Assembly (NCBI GenBank): GCA_002366565.1
Contig: DFBJ01000009.1
Coordinates: 310,001-374,000, forward strand
Origin: Bacteriovoracaceae bacterium UBA3083
GTDB lineage: Bacteria > Bdellovibrionota > Bacteriovoracia > Bacteriovoracales > Bacteriovoracaceae
Direction of reading: 5' to 3'
Length of the DNA: 64,000 nt
Shown here: in pieces, positions 33,736-43,191 of the stretch
How the letters are laid out: each line of letters starts with the position of its first letter
Position numbering within the stretch: the first letter of the stretch is position 1
Position numbers and translations under genes: made by a program
The notes under the pieces: generated by a model
The model's database searches: none
The model's input: only the letters and a program-made list of their open reading frames with translations
Told to the model about the DNA's origin: nothing

Positions 33736-34764
33736 TCATGTACATCTTATCAAAGTAAGATTTAGTAAATATTTTGGTTTTAAGATACTTTCTAGGGGAA
33801 GATCGTCGATTATAGATCTATATTTTATGTCGTCATGATATCTCTCTTTATGATTTGTCAGTATGTGAGAGATGAACTTCTTTAGTACTGCTTTGTTTTC
33901 TTTTGATATTGGTAGGATCTTATCACTCTTTTTTGAATTACAGCTCTTACAAGATGGGAGCATATTCCAGAACTCATCTCTTTTTGCATACTTCCATGGA
34001 TAGACGTGATCAATTGTATTTGCCTCTTTCTCACAGTAGCTACACTTCTTAATTCCTAGCTCTTCTTTGTATATCTTTAAGAACTTATTAAGAGGCCCTC
34101 TCTCATTCTTTGCTTCTTCAAGATACTTAATTCCAGAATTAGGAATTTGTGTATAACCATCCGTCATAGATGCCCAGTGAAGAATACAGATTTTTGATAG
34201 TAAGCTCTTATACATCTGTAATTCATCTAGATGCTTCTTTGGGATTGTTATAAATACTTCTTCATACTTATAAATCTCTTCAAAATTAGAGCCTTTTAAA
34301 GACTTCTTATTAAGTGGAGCTGAATAGAAGTCTAGTGTGAACTCTTTCATCACTAGAGCATGCTTTAGTGGCATCTCTTGAATCTTTCCTCTTAGTCCAT
34401 TAAGTGCACTTAGAGACTTTCTTGAAAGATCTTGAGTTAATATCCTATCTTTAAGTATATACAGTTTAGATTCAATCTTATCTGTTAGATCAACTTGATA
34501 CTCTTCACATAGTGTATGTATAAACTTGTAATAGGGAAGGTTTCCACCACTAACTTGTTTCACATCATGGAGAAAGAGTTTCCAGTAATAATCTATATGA
34601 TTTAGTGCAATATGAATGAGTGGGATTTTAAGATCTTTTGAAGAATCGATATTATTTTCTATTGCATAGTCTACTATCGCTCTAATTAGAGCAAACTTAT
34701 GAGTTCCAGACTTTTGTCCATCTTCAAGGACGAGTTCAATTTGTTTAGAAAAAGATAGATTCAT
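33736..34764 (-). CDS. HNH endonuclease domain protein
   Basis: 342 aa. The C-terminal region (about residues 240-290) has a zinc-bound HNH nuclease core: KCSYCEKEANTIDHVYPW (CxxC and the DH pair), NMLPSCKSCNSKKSDKI (Asn, CxxC and Lys). The N-terminal 200 residues are helical with no family I know. Such proteins occur as stand-alone nucleases in defence or mobile contexts and also as uncharacterised housekeeping genes. Divergent from the SAM-methyltransferase gene (58 bp between starts). Confidence 0.82.
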   Translation of the reverse strand: MNLSFSKQIELVLEDGQKSGTHKFALIRAIVDYAIENNIDSSKDLKIPLIHIALNHIDYYWKLFLHDVKQVSGGNLPYYKFIHTLCEEYQVDLTDKIESKLYILKDRILTQDLSRKSLSALNGLRGKIQEMPLKHALVMKEFTLDFYSAPLNKKSLKGSNFEEIYKYEEVFITIPKKHLDELQMYKSLLSKICILHWASMTDGYTQIPNSGIKYLEEAKNERGPLNKFLKIYKEELGIKKCSYCEKEANTIDHVYPWKYAKRDEFWNMLPSCKSCNSKKSDKILPISKENKAVLKKFISHILTNHKERYHDDIKYRSIIDDLPLESILKPKYLLNLTLIRCT

Positions 34765-34822
34765 TAGTATATTGTAACGAGTACTAGTTGAAAGAGTATA
34801 TACTGTGCATTAAACTCTACCC

Positions 34823-35392
34823 ATGAGCTACTACGATCAAAACCACCAAGCATTTATAGATAATACTCTTAATATTGATATGACTGATCTCTATTCTATA
34901 TTCTTAAAGGATATGAAAAAGGGTGGACATATTCTTGATCTTGGATGTGGTCCTGGTAGAGACTTAAAGTACTTTAAAGACCAAGGCTTTATTCCCGTAG
35001 GACTTGAGCCAAGTGAAAAACTAGCATCATATGCTCGCTCTTATGCTGACTGCGAAGTTTATGAGCAAGGTATAGAAGACTTTAACTCAAAAGATTCATA
35101 TGACGGAATCTGGGCCTGTGCTTCTCTATTACACCTTGATACCAAATCACTTAAGGAATCATTTATTAAATTATCTTCTCTTATGCATAAAGACTCAATC
35201 TTTTACTGCTCTTTTAAGCAGGGAGAATATGAAGGTGAGAGAAATGGTCGCTTCTTTAATGACCAAACTCTAGAGTCTCTAAAAGGGCTTCTTCCTCCAG
35301 AGTTATCAATTTCTAAAGACTGGGTAACGGAAGATCTTAGAGCAGATCGAAATGAGAGTTGGATAAATCTTATTTTGGTAAGCTCTTCTTAG
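34823..35392 (+). CDS. Class I SAM-dependent methyltransferase
   Basis: 189 aa, methyltransferase type 11/25 fold. Motif I GGHILDLGCGPGRDLKYF (about residues 33-50), motif II VGLEPSEKLASYA, and YDGIWACASLLHLD as motif IV. Length is short but complete. Substrate is not readable from sequence; relatives act on small molecules. Single gene. Confidence 0.87.
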   Translation: MSYYDQNHQAFIDNTLNIDMTDLYSIFLKDMKKGGHILDLGCGPGRDLKYFKDQGFIPVGLEPSEKLASYARSYADCEVYEQGIEDFNSKDSYDGIWACASLLHLDTKSLKESFIKLSSLMHKDSIFYCSFKQGEYEGERNGRFFNDQTLESLKGLLPPELSISKDWVTEDLRADRNESWINLILVSSS

Positions 35393-35520
35393 TAAATTGT
35401 GGTTTAGAGAAAGGTGCGGTTAATAGTAATTTAATATGCTCCTTATTTTAACTTCTTGAATTTATATTCATTGTGTCGTGATGTTATCAATAGTTGTTAA
35501 ATAGAATCTAGTAACGATAT

Positions 35521-35712
35521 TTGGAAGAGCAACTTAATGAAGGACAAGTTGTTGTGTTAGATAATGCTGCTGGTATTGGTTCATATATGGTCGCTGAAGT
35601 AAAATTCAATACTGACGGTACTGTTGATAGCTATAAAGCACAAAAAGTATCTCCTAGAGGATCAGCTATTAGTGAAGTTATAAGCTGTGACGGTTTAACT
35701 TTAGTAAAGTAA
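35521..35712 (+). CDS. Small protein, possibly truncated
   Basis: 63 aa with only a TTG start and no clear RBS; a stop codon lies just upstream in frame. The sequence (EGQVVVLDNAAGIGSYMVAEVKF, then VSPRGSAISEVISCDGLTLVK) looks like an ordered small domain. A strong terminator follows, so the region is transcribed. It may be a real small gene or the end of a larger one. Confidence 0.45.
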   Translation: MEEQLNEGQVVVLDNAAGIGSYMVAEVKFNTDGTVDSYKAQKVSPRGSAISEVISCDGLTLVK

Positions 35713-35743
35713 TCAAAAAATATAAGTTTGTTTAAATAAAATA

Positions 35744-35770
35744 AAAGGGCCAATAACTAGGCCCTTTTTT
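35744..35770 (+). terminator. Intrinsic terminator
   Basis: AAAGGGCC-AATAACTA-GGCCCTTTTTT stem-loop with T-run. Confidence 0.85.
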
Positions 35771-35847
35771 CATTAAAGTAAGAATTCTATTATACTAATA
35801 AAAGTAGGTAAGAGACCAGCTCGTGATAAGAGCTGCTAGAACCTTAT

Positions 35848-36423
35848 CTATTTACAGAGTTGTTGCTCATTTAAGTAAGCTGCAACATCTTTGATATCTT
35901 GATCACTAAGCATATCTGTATGACTTCTCATATTTATCCTACTAGGACGTGGCTCATACCAAGTACTTTGAAAACTTTTAATTGCTTCTTCTAAGTATAT
36001 TGTCTTTTGACCATGAATAACTGGCCCAACACTTAGGGTGTCCTTATTATGGCAAGCTATACAGCTTTGATTAAATATTTTCTTCCCTTTTATAAGATCA
36101 GCTTCTGGATGTTCATCAACTAGGGCCTGTGAGTCACAAAGAGATAGACTAGAGATATATGAAGCAATCTCTTTAACTTCTTGATCAGTAAAGTCTTCCA
36201 TTACTTGATTCATGATTTCATGATCTCGAACATAGTCTCTAAAGTTAAATAGCTCAAACTCCAAGAACTCTAAATTCTGACCTGACATCATAGGAGCATT
36301 CGTATAATTGTCGGCACTATGGCAAGAGATACATTGTGTATCTACCATTTGAGGTATCGACATCGATGCTTGTGCATATAGGTTTATACAAAATAATCCA
36401 ACAAAAGATATTAGTGAGCGCAT
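35848..36423 (-). CDS. Di-haem cytochrome c (c4/c553-like)
   Basis: 191 aa, signal peptide MRSLISFVGLFCINLYAQA. Two class I cytochrome c domains, each with a CxxCH haem site (CISCHS at about residue 34; CIACHN at about 121) and a distal Met (PMMSGQN; NMRSHTDM). Periplasmic electron carrier, likely donor to a terminal oxidase. Both domains keep the final alpha helix (VKEIASYISSL; IKDVAAYLNEQ). Single gene. Confidence 0.9.
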   Translation of the reverse strand: MRSLISFVGLFCINLYAQASMSIPQMVDTQCISCHSADNYTNAPMMSGQNLEFLEFELFNFRDYVRDHEIMNQVMEDFTDQEVKEIASYISSLSLCDSQALVDEHPEADLIKGKKIFNQSCIACHNKDTLSVGPVIHGQKTIYLEEAIKSFQSTWYEPRPSRINMRSHTDMLSDQDIKDVAAYLNEQQLCK

Positions 36424-36604
36424 GGGGCCTCCAAAATAATTTTTGCTGACTATATGAAAGGTTAGAAAGGATGTAAAACATTTTAAGACAGTATTTCCTT
36501 GATCTATATCAGGTTTTGAGATTCAGCGTTTAGTATTATCAAAAGAATTGAGTGCATCCTTTAGGAAATCTAGAGTATTTCCTAGACAAGATCCTGACAT
36601 TATT

Positions 36605-36729
36605 ATGGCGAGGGGACTCTGGAAATTTTTTCTGATTTAAAGTCAGTTCAATTAGAAGTGAATTTGTATGAGACACCGCGCGCGCTTCAATGATAATGCG
36701 GACGTGGATTCGATTGTCGACTTTCCAGC
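36605..36729 (+). pseudogene. Decayed tmRNA-like relic
   Basis: Both ends resemble the intact ssrA at 18588. The 5' part CGAGGGGACTCTGGAAATTTT (36609-36629) aligns with tmRNA CGACGGGTTTCTGGAAATTTT, and the 3' part ATGCGGACGTGGATTCGATT (36697-36716) continues to CCAGCA, aligning with the tmRNA T-arm and acceptor end. The T-stem no longer pairs and the tag region is missing, so it is not a working tmRNA. The remainder of 36424-36849 shows nothing coding. Confidence 0.5.
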
Positions 36730-36840
36730 AATAAAAACAAAAGTTTAAAAGAAAAGGGATGCTTCTTTAGGTGGTCTCATTAAGAAGAAATTTATAATGA
36801 TATTTTTAATTACCTAACTCGTCTTTCTGTATGGATGTAT

Positions 36841-36862
36841 TAGGGCCAATTACAGGCCCTTA
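36841..36862 (-). terminator. GGGCC-type hairpin
   Basis: TAGGGCC-N7-GGCCCTTA overlapping the stop of the 36850-37395 minus-strand gene. Confidence 0.5.
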
Positions 36863-37395
36863 ATAGTAAACTCAACACCATCTTTTTTGTGCATGTTTAT
36901 TCCAATTAACTCTTTTTTATTAAAGGTAAAAGAGGCGTTTAGCTTCGGAGAAGATTTGTTGAAGGACGTTAAGTAGTAAACTTCTATTTCTTGAGTGTTA
37001 AATCTCTTTAGGCAAAGAGTGGCCTTAATATCTTCAGAGAACTTAAAATAAGAAGCTTTTTTACAATCCTGTATCGATGCTTTAGCTTTTGTCATTTTTT
37101 CATAAACTCGAATATAGCTTTGAACTAAGGCCGGGTAATAAGCCATTGTGATGAATTCTTTAGTTTTCTTTTCGATCTCATCCTTAGGAATATTTTTCTT
37201 TGTGATTTTTATATTCGGACGTATTTGTTCATACAAAGAATTAATAACTTTTTCTCGGTCAACGGCACTAAAATCTGTTCCTTGTGATTTTATCATATTA
37301 GTAGATATCTCTTTTAATGACTTGATATGGTCTGTCTCTGTAGCAAGAGATGATTGAAGTATAGAAAGAGAGAGCATTATTAATAACGTTTTCAT
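36850..37395 (-). CDS. Secreted hypothetical protein
   Basis: 181 aa, signal peptide MKTLLIMLSLSILQSSLA, mature part helical (DUF2059-like feel: EKVINSLYEQIRPNI, FITMAYYPALVQSYIRVYEKM) followed by a short beta tail. Similarity to DUF2059 is only an impression. Own RBS and terminator hairpin; single gene. Confidence 0.65.
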   Translation of the reverse strand: MKTLLIMLSLSILQSSLATETDHIKSLKEISTNMIKSQGTDFSAVDREKVINSLYEQIRPNIKITKKNIPKDEIEKKTKEFITMAYYPALVQSYIRVYEKMTKAKASIQDCKKASYFKFSEDIKATLCLKRFNTQEIEVYYLTSFNKSSPKLNASFTFNKKELIGINMHKKDGVEFTIKGL

Positions 37396-37672
37396 AGTTA
37401 TCGTTTCCTCGAGATATAAATCTTTGGATGTTGAAAGATATTTATAATTAGATAGTAGTATAACATAATGATTTGTAACTATAACTGCTCATAGAAAATG
37501 ACATTTTATACACCAAGTTATTCAATAGTTGATCCCTAAAGTATATTTTTAGAGAGCAGCTTATATTGGCACTTTGATCCATACTACTTAGCCATAAGTC
37601 CCTATCTGTCCCTGATTTTGATCTTTATCTAAATGGGCCCATAATATAATTAATATTATAAATGGGGCCAAT

Positions 37673-38578
37673 ATGAAAAAAATGCTTTCAATACTTAATA
37701 ATGATAAGGGTTTCTCTTTAGCTGAAATTCTCGTAGCGGCTGGACTTTTGGGGCTACTGTCTCTTGGTGTGATGCAAATGAATGGTTCCATGATGAAAGG
37801 TCAGGTCACGGCAGAAGTGAAGATGGAAGCTTTGGAGATTAGACGTCAAATCATTTCAAATATGAGTGAGAAAATGGCCTGTGAAAATACACTCTCTGGT
37901 ACAAACCTTGGTGATTCTGTTAACTCAATTAAGAATGCTGCTGATAATGCAATTTTCACTGTCGGAAATAAGTATGGGGCAAATGCACTAGAACTAGAAA
38001 GTATTACAGTTGTTGATGTAGGAGATGTTGGAGCAGGGATGAGAGATGCTGAACTTCAAGTAGTATTTAAAAGTTTGAAAAAAGCTGCTTATGGTTCATC
38101 TGAAAAAGTATTTAAATCAAGACTCAAAGTTAAGGCGGCGAACTCAACTGCTCCGATTACAGAGTGCTATGATGATACGGACGGAACAATTTCTACTGCC
38201 AATGAGACTAGTTGTATTTCTGTTGGAGGAACTTGGGACTCAGCAACAAATAAATGTAGTAATACAAATGTTTGGGGGAAGTCATGTCCGGATGGAGAAG
38301 TTCTAAAAGGATTTGAAAATGATGGAGAACCTATCTGTGTCGCTAACGGTGTAAGCGCTGTTCAAACTTTCTCTCTAGTTAAAGCTGGAGGATCGAGTGC
38401 TTCTCTTAATCTTGGTGAGTGGAAGTTTTGTGCTCTTTCAAGATATAAAACAACTGCAGATGATTCAGATATGTACGATAATTGTTATATTACTGGATCA
38501 ATGAATAATAGTTGGACTTTAGCTCTCACAAAGCATCCAGATGATACACTTCAATGTGATGCTACTTGTTTTAAGTAG
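37673..38578 (+). CDS. Type IV pilin-like (pseudopilin) protein
   Basis: 301 aa. The prepilin leader ends in DKG and is followed by FSLAEILVAAGLLGLLSLG, the cleavage and methylation site and the hydrophobic N-terminal helix of type IV pilins. The large C-terminal part is Cys-containing and ends with CDATCFK. Predatory bacteria use type IV pili for prey entry; this could be a minor pilin or a secretion pseudopilin. Not in a pilus operon here. RBS overlaps a GGGGCC tract upstream. Confidence 0.85.
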   Translation: MKKMLSILNNDKGFSLAEILVAAGLLGLLSLGVMQMNGSMMKGQVTAEVKMEALEIRRQIISNMSEKMACENTLSGTNLGDSVNSIKNAADNAIFTVGNKYGANALELESITVVDVGDVGAGMRDAELQVVFKSLKKAAYGSSEKVFKSRLKVKAANSTAPITECYDDTDGTISTANETSCISVGGTWDSATNKCSNTNVWGKSCPDGEVLKGFENDGEPICVANGVSAVQTFSLVKAGGSSASLNLGEWKFCALSRYKTTADDSDMYDNCYITGSMNNSWTLALTKHPDDTLQCDATCFK

Positions 38579-39097
38579 CTATTGAATAGAGTTGACTGTC
38601 TTTATTGCGCAGATAAAACTTTTCGATTTTTTATAAACTGAGTGTGAAGCGATATAATTCTTTGGTTTTAGCTCTTTAAGTTTATCAGTACAAAATTCTT
38701 TGGCCAATTCAATATTTTTAAAATCATAGACATAAGAGTCTATTTTTAAATTTCTAGCTCCACTAATGGTTTTAAACTCTAAGTCACAAGCAAATTGAAC
38801 TGAGCTCAGTCTTCCCATTCCTACGCGAATAGATAGGTCTGTAGACTTGGCCTCTAGATTTAAAGCTTTAGAGTTTTGGTTATTTCTGTAGTTCTTAATA
38901 TCTTGTTGGCATTGTTTTTTAGCATTTAGTTTTTCTCTATAATAGATTCTATTTTGATATCTATATCCCTTTCCATAAACATTAATTTTCTTAGTGATGT
39001 TTGATCTGAAACTAAAAGAATCACTGTATAAAGTCGTGTGATCATTTGCGTGAACATTTAAAGAGATAAGAGTAAATATTATAGCGAAGTGGTACAT
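38579..39097 (-). CDS. Secreted hypothetical protein
   Basis: 172 aa, signal peptide MYHFAIIFTLISLNVHA. Basic mature part with paired Cys (KQCQQD, FACDLE, EFCTDK, FICAIK). Its stop directly adjoins that of the pilin gene (convergent). No family recognised. Confidence 0.65.
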   Translation of the reverse strand: MYHFAIIFTLISLNVHANDHTTLYSDSFSFRSNITKKINVYGKGYRYQNRIYYREKLNAKKQCQQDIKNYRNNQNSKALNLEAKSTDLSIRVGMGRLSSVQFACDLEFKTISGARNLKIDSYVYDFKNIELAKEFCTDKLKELKPKNYIASHSVYKKSKSFICAIKTVNSIQ

Positions 39098-39376
39098 CGA
39101 TCTTCCTTGATTGAGTGAGACCTTTAAATGGTATCAGAACTCTTATGTGAAATCCTTTATTTTATTTAAAGTCTTTGAGAACTTGTTCTAAATGGTTACT
39201 GCTCTTTTTAGGAGCAGTAAGTTGTTGAAAGTATGAGGAAGAATATTCGAAGTAGTATAAAATCCTTTCGTTTTTACATGATGCGTAGATGGTTCTGTAT
39301 TGTAAATTCGATTAGAACTACAATGAACTCAATTAAATGTGATTAATATAAAAAACAAATTAACAGGAGATTAATT

Positions 39377-39796
39377 ATGAAAAGACTACTACTTTGTTCT
39401 GCACTATTAGCATCAATGACTTCATTTGCTGCTGACGATACTATGTCTTCTTTAAAAAACACTTTAAATCTTGCTAACAACCAAGCTTATGATCTTATGT
39501 CTCCAGGAAAAGATGATAAAAAATTCTGTTTAAGTATTGGTACTCTAAAAGGTTATATGAACTCTATGAGTTCAATGGCAAACGAACTTGATAATGCAAG
39601 TGAAGTACACTCAAACTTAAAGAATTTTGAATGCTCTATTACTCAAGCACAAACATACTGTGATAAAGAGTGGAAGTCATACCTAAGTGATTGTGATTCT
39701 AAATTCAAAAAAGTTCCTTCGAACCTTAAAGCAGCTAAAAAGCTAGTTAGAGGAATTATTCAAGAAGCGGATAACGCATTCTCTACAGTACGTTAA
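39377..39796 (+). CDS. Secreted helical hypothetical protein
   Basis: 139 aa, signal peptide MKRLLLCSALLASMTSFA, mature part helical with four Cys (KFCLS, FECSIT, TYCDKEW, SDCDSK). RBS AACAGGAG. Followed by an intrinsic terminator, so monocistronic. Function unknown; the four-helix, four-Cys look would suit a small periplasmic binding or structural protein. Confidence 0.7.
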   Translation: MKRLLLCSALLASMTSFAADDTMSSLKNTLNLANNQAYDLMSPGKDDKKFCLSIGTLKGYMNSMSSMANELDNASEVHSNLKNFECSITQAQTYCDKEWKSYLSDCDSKFKKVPSNLKAAKKLVRGIIQEADNAFSTVR

Positions 39797-39843
39797 TAAT
39801 TAGTTTACTAATCAATAGTACAATAAAATTTTAAATAAAAGTG

Positions 39844-39867
39844 AAGGGCCAATTTTAGGCCCTTTGC
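39844..39867 (+). terminator. Intrinsic terminator
   Basis: AAGGGCC-AATTTTA-GGCCCTTTG hairpin after the 39377-39796 gene. Confidence 0.7.
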
Positions 39868-39972
39868 TATTTGATATGTAGGTTGAAGATTTCTTTAGAA
39901 ATGATGAAATTATTCAAGTTAGTTTATTCAAATCCGATTAATACTCTTTATAATTATTAATTTGGAGAAAGA

Positions 39973-40584
39973 ATGAAGAGATTTTTATCTATTGTTATGC
40001 TGGCCCTCTTATCTACTAGTTGTGCCACTCTTTTTAGTAAAGGAAGTGATTCCATTACAATTACATCTGAGCCACCTGGAGCATCAGTTTATCTAGATGC
40101 AAGAAAGAGAGGAGTTACTCCTTTAACTTTAAATGTTAAGCGATCAGTACTGAACAGTTCTTATGTCCAACTTAAGAAAAAAGGATATAAAACTAAGAAG
40201 TTCATGCTTAAAAAGAGTTTAACTACTGCTGCCATATTTAATCTATCAAGCGTCCTTTCATGGGCAACAGATGTGACAAGTGGAAATATGATCCAATATA
40301 GCCCAAATGATTACCTTATTGAATTAGAAAAGAATGAAGGGAAAACTACAAGTATCTTCGAAGATATGAGTCTTAAGTTTGTACTCGTAAATAAGAATCT
40401 TATTTTAAAAGAAATTGCTTCGGGAGAAGGAGAGTATCTTAAAACAGCACTTAAATCTTTCAAGGTTCCTGAATCAAAAGTTAATACTTCAATTGCAAAG
40501 CTTCAAAAAGAACTTCCTGGACTTAGTTCAGAAAGTAATGAGTATGAATTTTATAAAGAGATGAAAAGAATTCTAAACTCTTAA
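39973..40584 (+). CDS. PEGA-domain lipoprotein
   Basis: 203 aa. Lipobox-type STSCA (Cys at about residue 17), then a PEGA domain: DSITITSEPPGASVYLDARKRG followed by TPLTLNVKRS (about 27-60) and LKKKGYKTKKFML. PEGA is a small beta domain found in surface lipoproteins of unclear role. The C-terminal helical segment (about 110-200) has no known family. Confidence 0.82.
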   Translation: MKRFLSIVMLALLSTSCATLFSKGSDSITITSEPPGASVYLDARKRGVTPLTLNVKRSVLNSSYVQLKKKGYKTKKFMLKKSLTTAAIFNLSSVLSWATDVTSGNMIQYSPNDYLIELEKNEGKTTSIFEDMSLKFVLVNKNLILKEIASGEGEYLKTALKSFKVPESKVNTSIAKLQKELPGLSSESNEYEFYKEMKRILNS

Positions 40585-40602
40585 TAATTACTTCACCCTC
40601 AC

Positions 40603-40627
40603 CAATGTCTCATAATGAGACATTGGT
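40603..40627. terminator. Bidirectional-looking hairpin in a 307-bp gap
   Basis: CCAATGTCTCA-TAA-TGAGACATTGG, a perfect 11-bp stem, downstream of the PEGA gene. The rest of 40628-40891 is AT-rich with no gene seen. Confidence 0.65.
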
Positions 40628-40891
40628 TGATTCGTAAGTTTATTAAAAAAAGAAAAACATTTTTCCAAGTCATAATATCTATAAAGTATGAGGACTGAAC
40701 TATCTTAACTGTCTTGATTCATTTTTTTTCGGTTTATTCAGTTTTTACAGACTTGATTTAATTTTTTTATCAATATTACTTAAGTCCTTTAACTATAAAA
40801 ATATAATTCACTATTTATATTGCTCGATTATTATTTTCGCTTATGATATTTAAAAAATTGTTTATTAAAGAAGTTCAAAGGGAAGAAGTGC

Positions 40892-41953
40892 ATGAAGAAG
40901 ATTTTAATTTTTTTAACTAAGATCGTGATGGTCTTAATCGTTATTCTTGCAATTGCATATACTTCATTAAATATAATTCAGACTCGACAAGATTCGTCAG
41001 TCGTAGAGATAAATCAAGATGTTATTTCTAATATTCAAGAAATGAATATTGAGAATGCATTAGAGCAGGATGCCTTTTTTAAGAAAGAATTTCCAAATAC
41101 AAAAATTCCACTTCTAAGTATTAATGTAATTGATGTTAAGAATGAAAATTATGAAAAAGTTTTAAATAATATTGAGCATCAACAAGCAGTGATGGCAATG
41201 TTTATGAGTGATCGATACGAAAAGACATTTCATTTCACTGTTCAAAACTATGGTGAAATAAAAAGAATTTTTTGGATCAATGATTTTGATTATCCATATT
41301 TTAATGAACTGTACGCTCAAGCAGAATTAAAAGGGAAGGAAAGTAGAAAGGGTTGGGATAATCTTTGGAATGAACTTGGAGATTTAGTGGAAGGTTATCT
41401 GTGGTGGGCATCTCCAGTTCTTGATGATCAATTTATTCCTTCTGCAAATAATACTGAAAGTCCTTCTGTTGCAGAAAATATACAAACTGGAATTAATAAT
41501 CCTTATAGTATTATTCCAAAGACAAACTCTTTAAGTTTAGAGAAATTATTGCAGTCAATGTTAATGGAATTAAAATCCAATTCAAAAAAGTATTTTAGCG
41601 TAAGTGTTTTAGAAGTTTCAAAAAATAACTATGATCAAACTTACACAAGTATACAAAAAATCCAGTCAAGATTCTATGAAGAGTTAGGGCAAAAATATGT
41701 TCATCCATTTCAATACTCAACACAACAGTATGGAGATACAATCAGAATCTTGTGGGTTAATGAGTTTGATAAAGAACAGTTTGAGCAAATTGAATCTATC
41801 TATTCTGATAAAGAACTTTGGACTAAGTATATGTCACATGTCGATAATTATTTATGGTGGTCATCACAAGAGATTGAAGTAAAACAAAAAGTACATATTC
41901 ATTTATTACAAAAGATTAAAATGATTCTGAAAATGATTAAGTTAAGTTTCTAG
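40892..41953 (+). CDS. Membrane-anchored protein with an internal duplication
   Basis: 353 aa. An N-terminal transmembrane helix (about residues 7-28) anchors a soluble part with two related domains. Domain 1 (about 68-175) has NYEKVLNNIEHQQ, FTVQNYGEIKRIFWINDFD and VEGYLWWASP. Domain 2 (about 230-335) has NYDQTYTSIQKIQ, STQQYGDTIRILWVNEFD and VDNYLWWSSQ. No family recognised. GAAGAAG-type RBS; single gene. Confidence 0.7.
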   Translation: MKKILIFLTKIVMVLIVILAIAYTSLNIIQTRQDSSVVEINQDVISNIQEMNIENALEQDAFFKKEFPNTKIPLLSINVIDVKNENYEKVLNNIEHQQAVMAMFMSDRYEKTFHFTVQNYGEIKRIFWINDFDYPYFNELYAQAELKGKESRKGWDNLWNELGDLVEGYLWWASPVLDDQFIPSANNTESPSVAENIQTGINNPYSIIPKTNSLSLEKLLQSMLMELKSNSKKYFSVSVLEVSKNNYDQTYTSIQKIQSRFYEELGQKYVHPFQYSTQQYGDTIRILWVNEFDKEQFEQIESIYSDKELWTKYMSHVDNYLWWSSQEIEVKQKVHIHLLQKIKMILKMIKLSF

Positions 41954-42015
41954 TTTAATATATAATGTTCTGGGCCTATAAATTAATCTTTAGATAACTT
42001 TAGAGAGTAATACAT

Positions 42016-42040
42016 AGAGTGAGGAGAACTTCCTCACTCT
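42016..42040. terminator. Bidirectional terminator hairpin
   Basis: AGAGTGAGGA-GAACT-TCCTCACTCT between two convergent genes. Confidence 0.7.
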
Positions 42041-42059
42041 AATATATTTAAATGATTTC

Positions 42060-42419
42060 TTATTTAAGTAGATTTAAGTAATTTGTACCAACACATCTTT
42101 CGATGAAACCTTGGTACTCTTGATTGTTTGAAGTGAAGCCTTCTTTATCTGCCCATTCGCTACAGCTTGTTTCAAATTTATTGTCAGTACAAACTACCCA
42201 TGCGTCCCATTGGTCTAGCTCTGTATTACAAGCAGTACTTTCTTCTTGAGAATCTACTTCGTAGCACCAGTCACCCCAGTTAGCACTTCCGTTATTAAGT
42301 GCAAATTGATTGATAACCATGTCTTTAGTTGTATAAGTCCCTGATGGCTCAGTACAGTTAAGAGATGCAAATGTTGTGTTCATAATAACTAATAGTAGTA
42401 ATGCGCTGATAATTTTCAC
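42060..42419 (-). CDS. Small secreted Cys-rich protein
   Basis: 119 aa, signal peptide MKIISALLLLVIMNTTFA; mature part acidic, Trp-rich (NWGDWCYE, DQWDAWVVC, CSEWAD) with six Cys, so likely disulfide-bonded and exported. No family recognised. The following 42420-42737 (318 bp) contains only promoter-like AT-rich sequence as far as I can see. Confidence 0.68.
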   Translation of the reverse strand: MKIISALLLLVIMNTTFASLNCTEPSGTYTTKDMVINQFALNNGSANWGDWCYEVDSQEESTACNTELDQWDAWVVCTDNKFETSCSEWADKEGFTSNNQEYQGFIERCVGTNYLNLLK

Positions 42420-42737
42420 GTTATGTCCTCTTTGAAATTTGTTTGATGAGAATTTACCTACTGAGACTTAGAAGGACGACTTAGAAGTGGATTATATGTA
42501 ATTTTTACTTATTATCCACCAGTAAGATAAGTGGAGCCTCTCATGAGATACCTTCTTTCTAGTCTCAGTAATTACTTGTGCTTACGACCACATTAAATAT
42601 CGTTTATGTAAATAGTATATGGTTTGAATAAGTGTCTCTCGCGTTGCGTTATTTTGTGTTAATTTCAATTTGAACTAAATATTAAAACAATGGTTAACGA
42701 ATGTTGAAAAACAGTCCGTTCCCTTTAGGAGAAAGTT

Positions 42738-43163
42738 ATGAAAAAAATGATTCTAGGTCTTACGCTTTTACTATCTGTGAGTACATTAGCAGATACAGTT
42801 GTATATTCTAACTCTGAGGGTTGTGTTGTTGAAAAAGAGCAAAGAAGAAATGGAGTAGTTCTATTTGTAAGTAAAGGTGACGTAAGAGAAGTCGTTGGAT
42901 ATGGAAATGACTACTCTTTTGGTGACTTCGCTTATTGTAATTCAGATGCAACAGATATTAACTTCTTTGAGGGATCTCTAGGAACTAAAATTATGATCTC
43001 TTGTAGTGGTCATGAGAATGGTCATAAAGAAACACGTGGTAGAGTTGATATTAGTATAATTGGCGGAGAGCTTGAAGAAATTTCAATCGATGGTCAAGTT
43101 AAGGGATTTTTTAGCTGGAAACAAGATACAGAATTAACATGTTCAAACCTTGTTAAAGAATAA
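42738..43163 (+). CDS. Secreted hypothetical protein
   Basis: 141 aa, signal peptide MKKMILGLTLLLSVSTLA, beta-rich mature part with Cys at EGCVV, AYCNS, ISCSG and LTCSN. RBS TAGGAG. Terminator follows. Unknown family. Confidence 0.68.
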   Translation: MKKMILGLTLLLSVSTLADTVVYSNSEGCVVEKEQRRNGVVLFVSKGDVREVVGYGNDYSFGDFAYCNSDATDINFFEGSLGTKIMISCSGHENGHKETRGRVDISIIGGELEEISIDGQVKGFFSWKQDTELTCSNLVKE

Positions 43164-43191
43164 TCACTTCTATAAAAAATTATTAAAAGAT

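Noticed and set aside
36619..36728. CTGGAAA and TTTCCAG as an acceptor-type stem of a functional small RNA in the tmRNA relic
   Set aside because: In the real tmRNA the first of these sequences is not part of the acceptor stem, and the T-arm of the relic cannot pair, so the complementarity is probably chance.
37588..37791. Minus-strand frame opposite the pilin leader
   Set aside because: Reverse reading of the conserved prepilin helix; no RBS.
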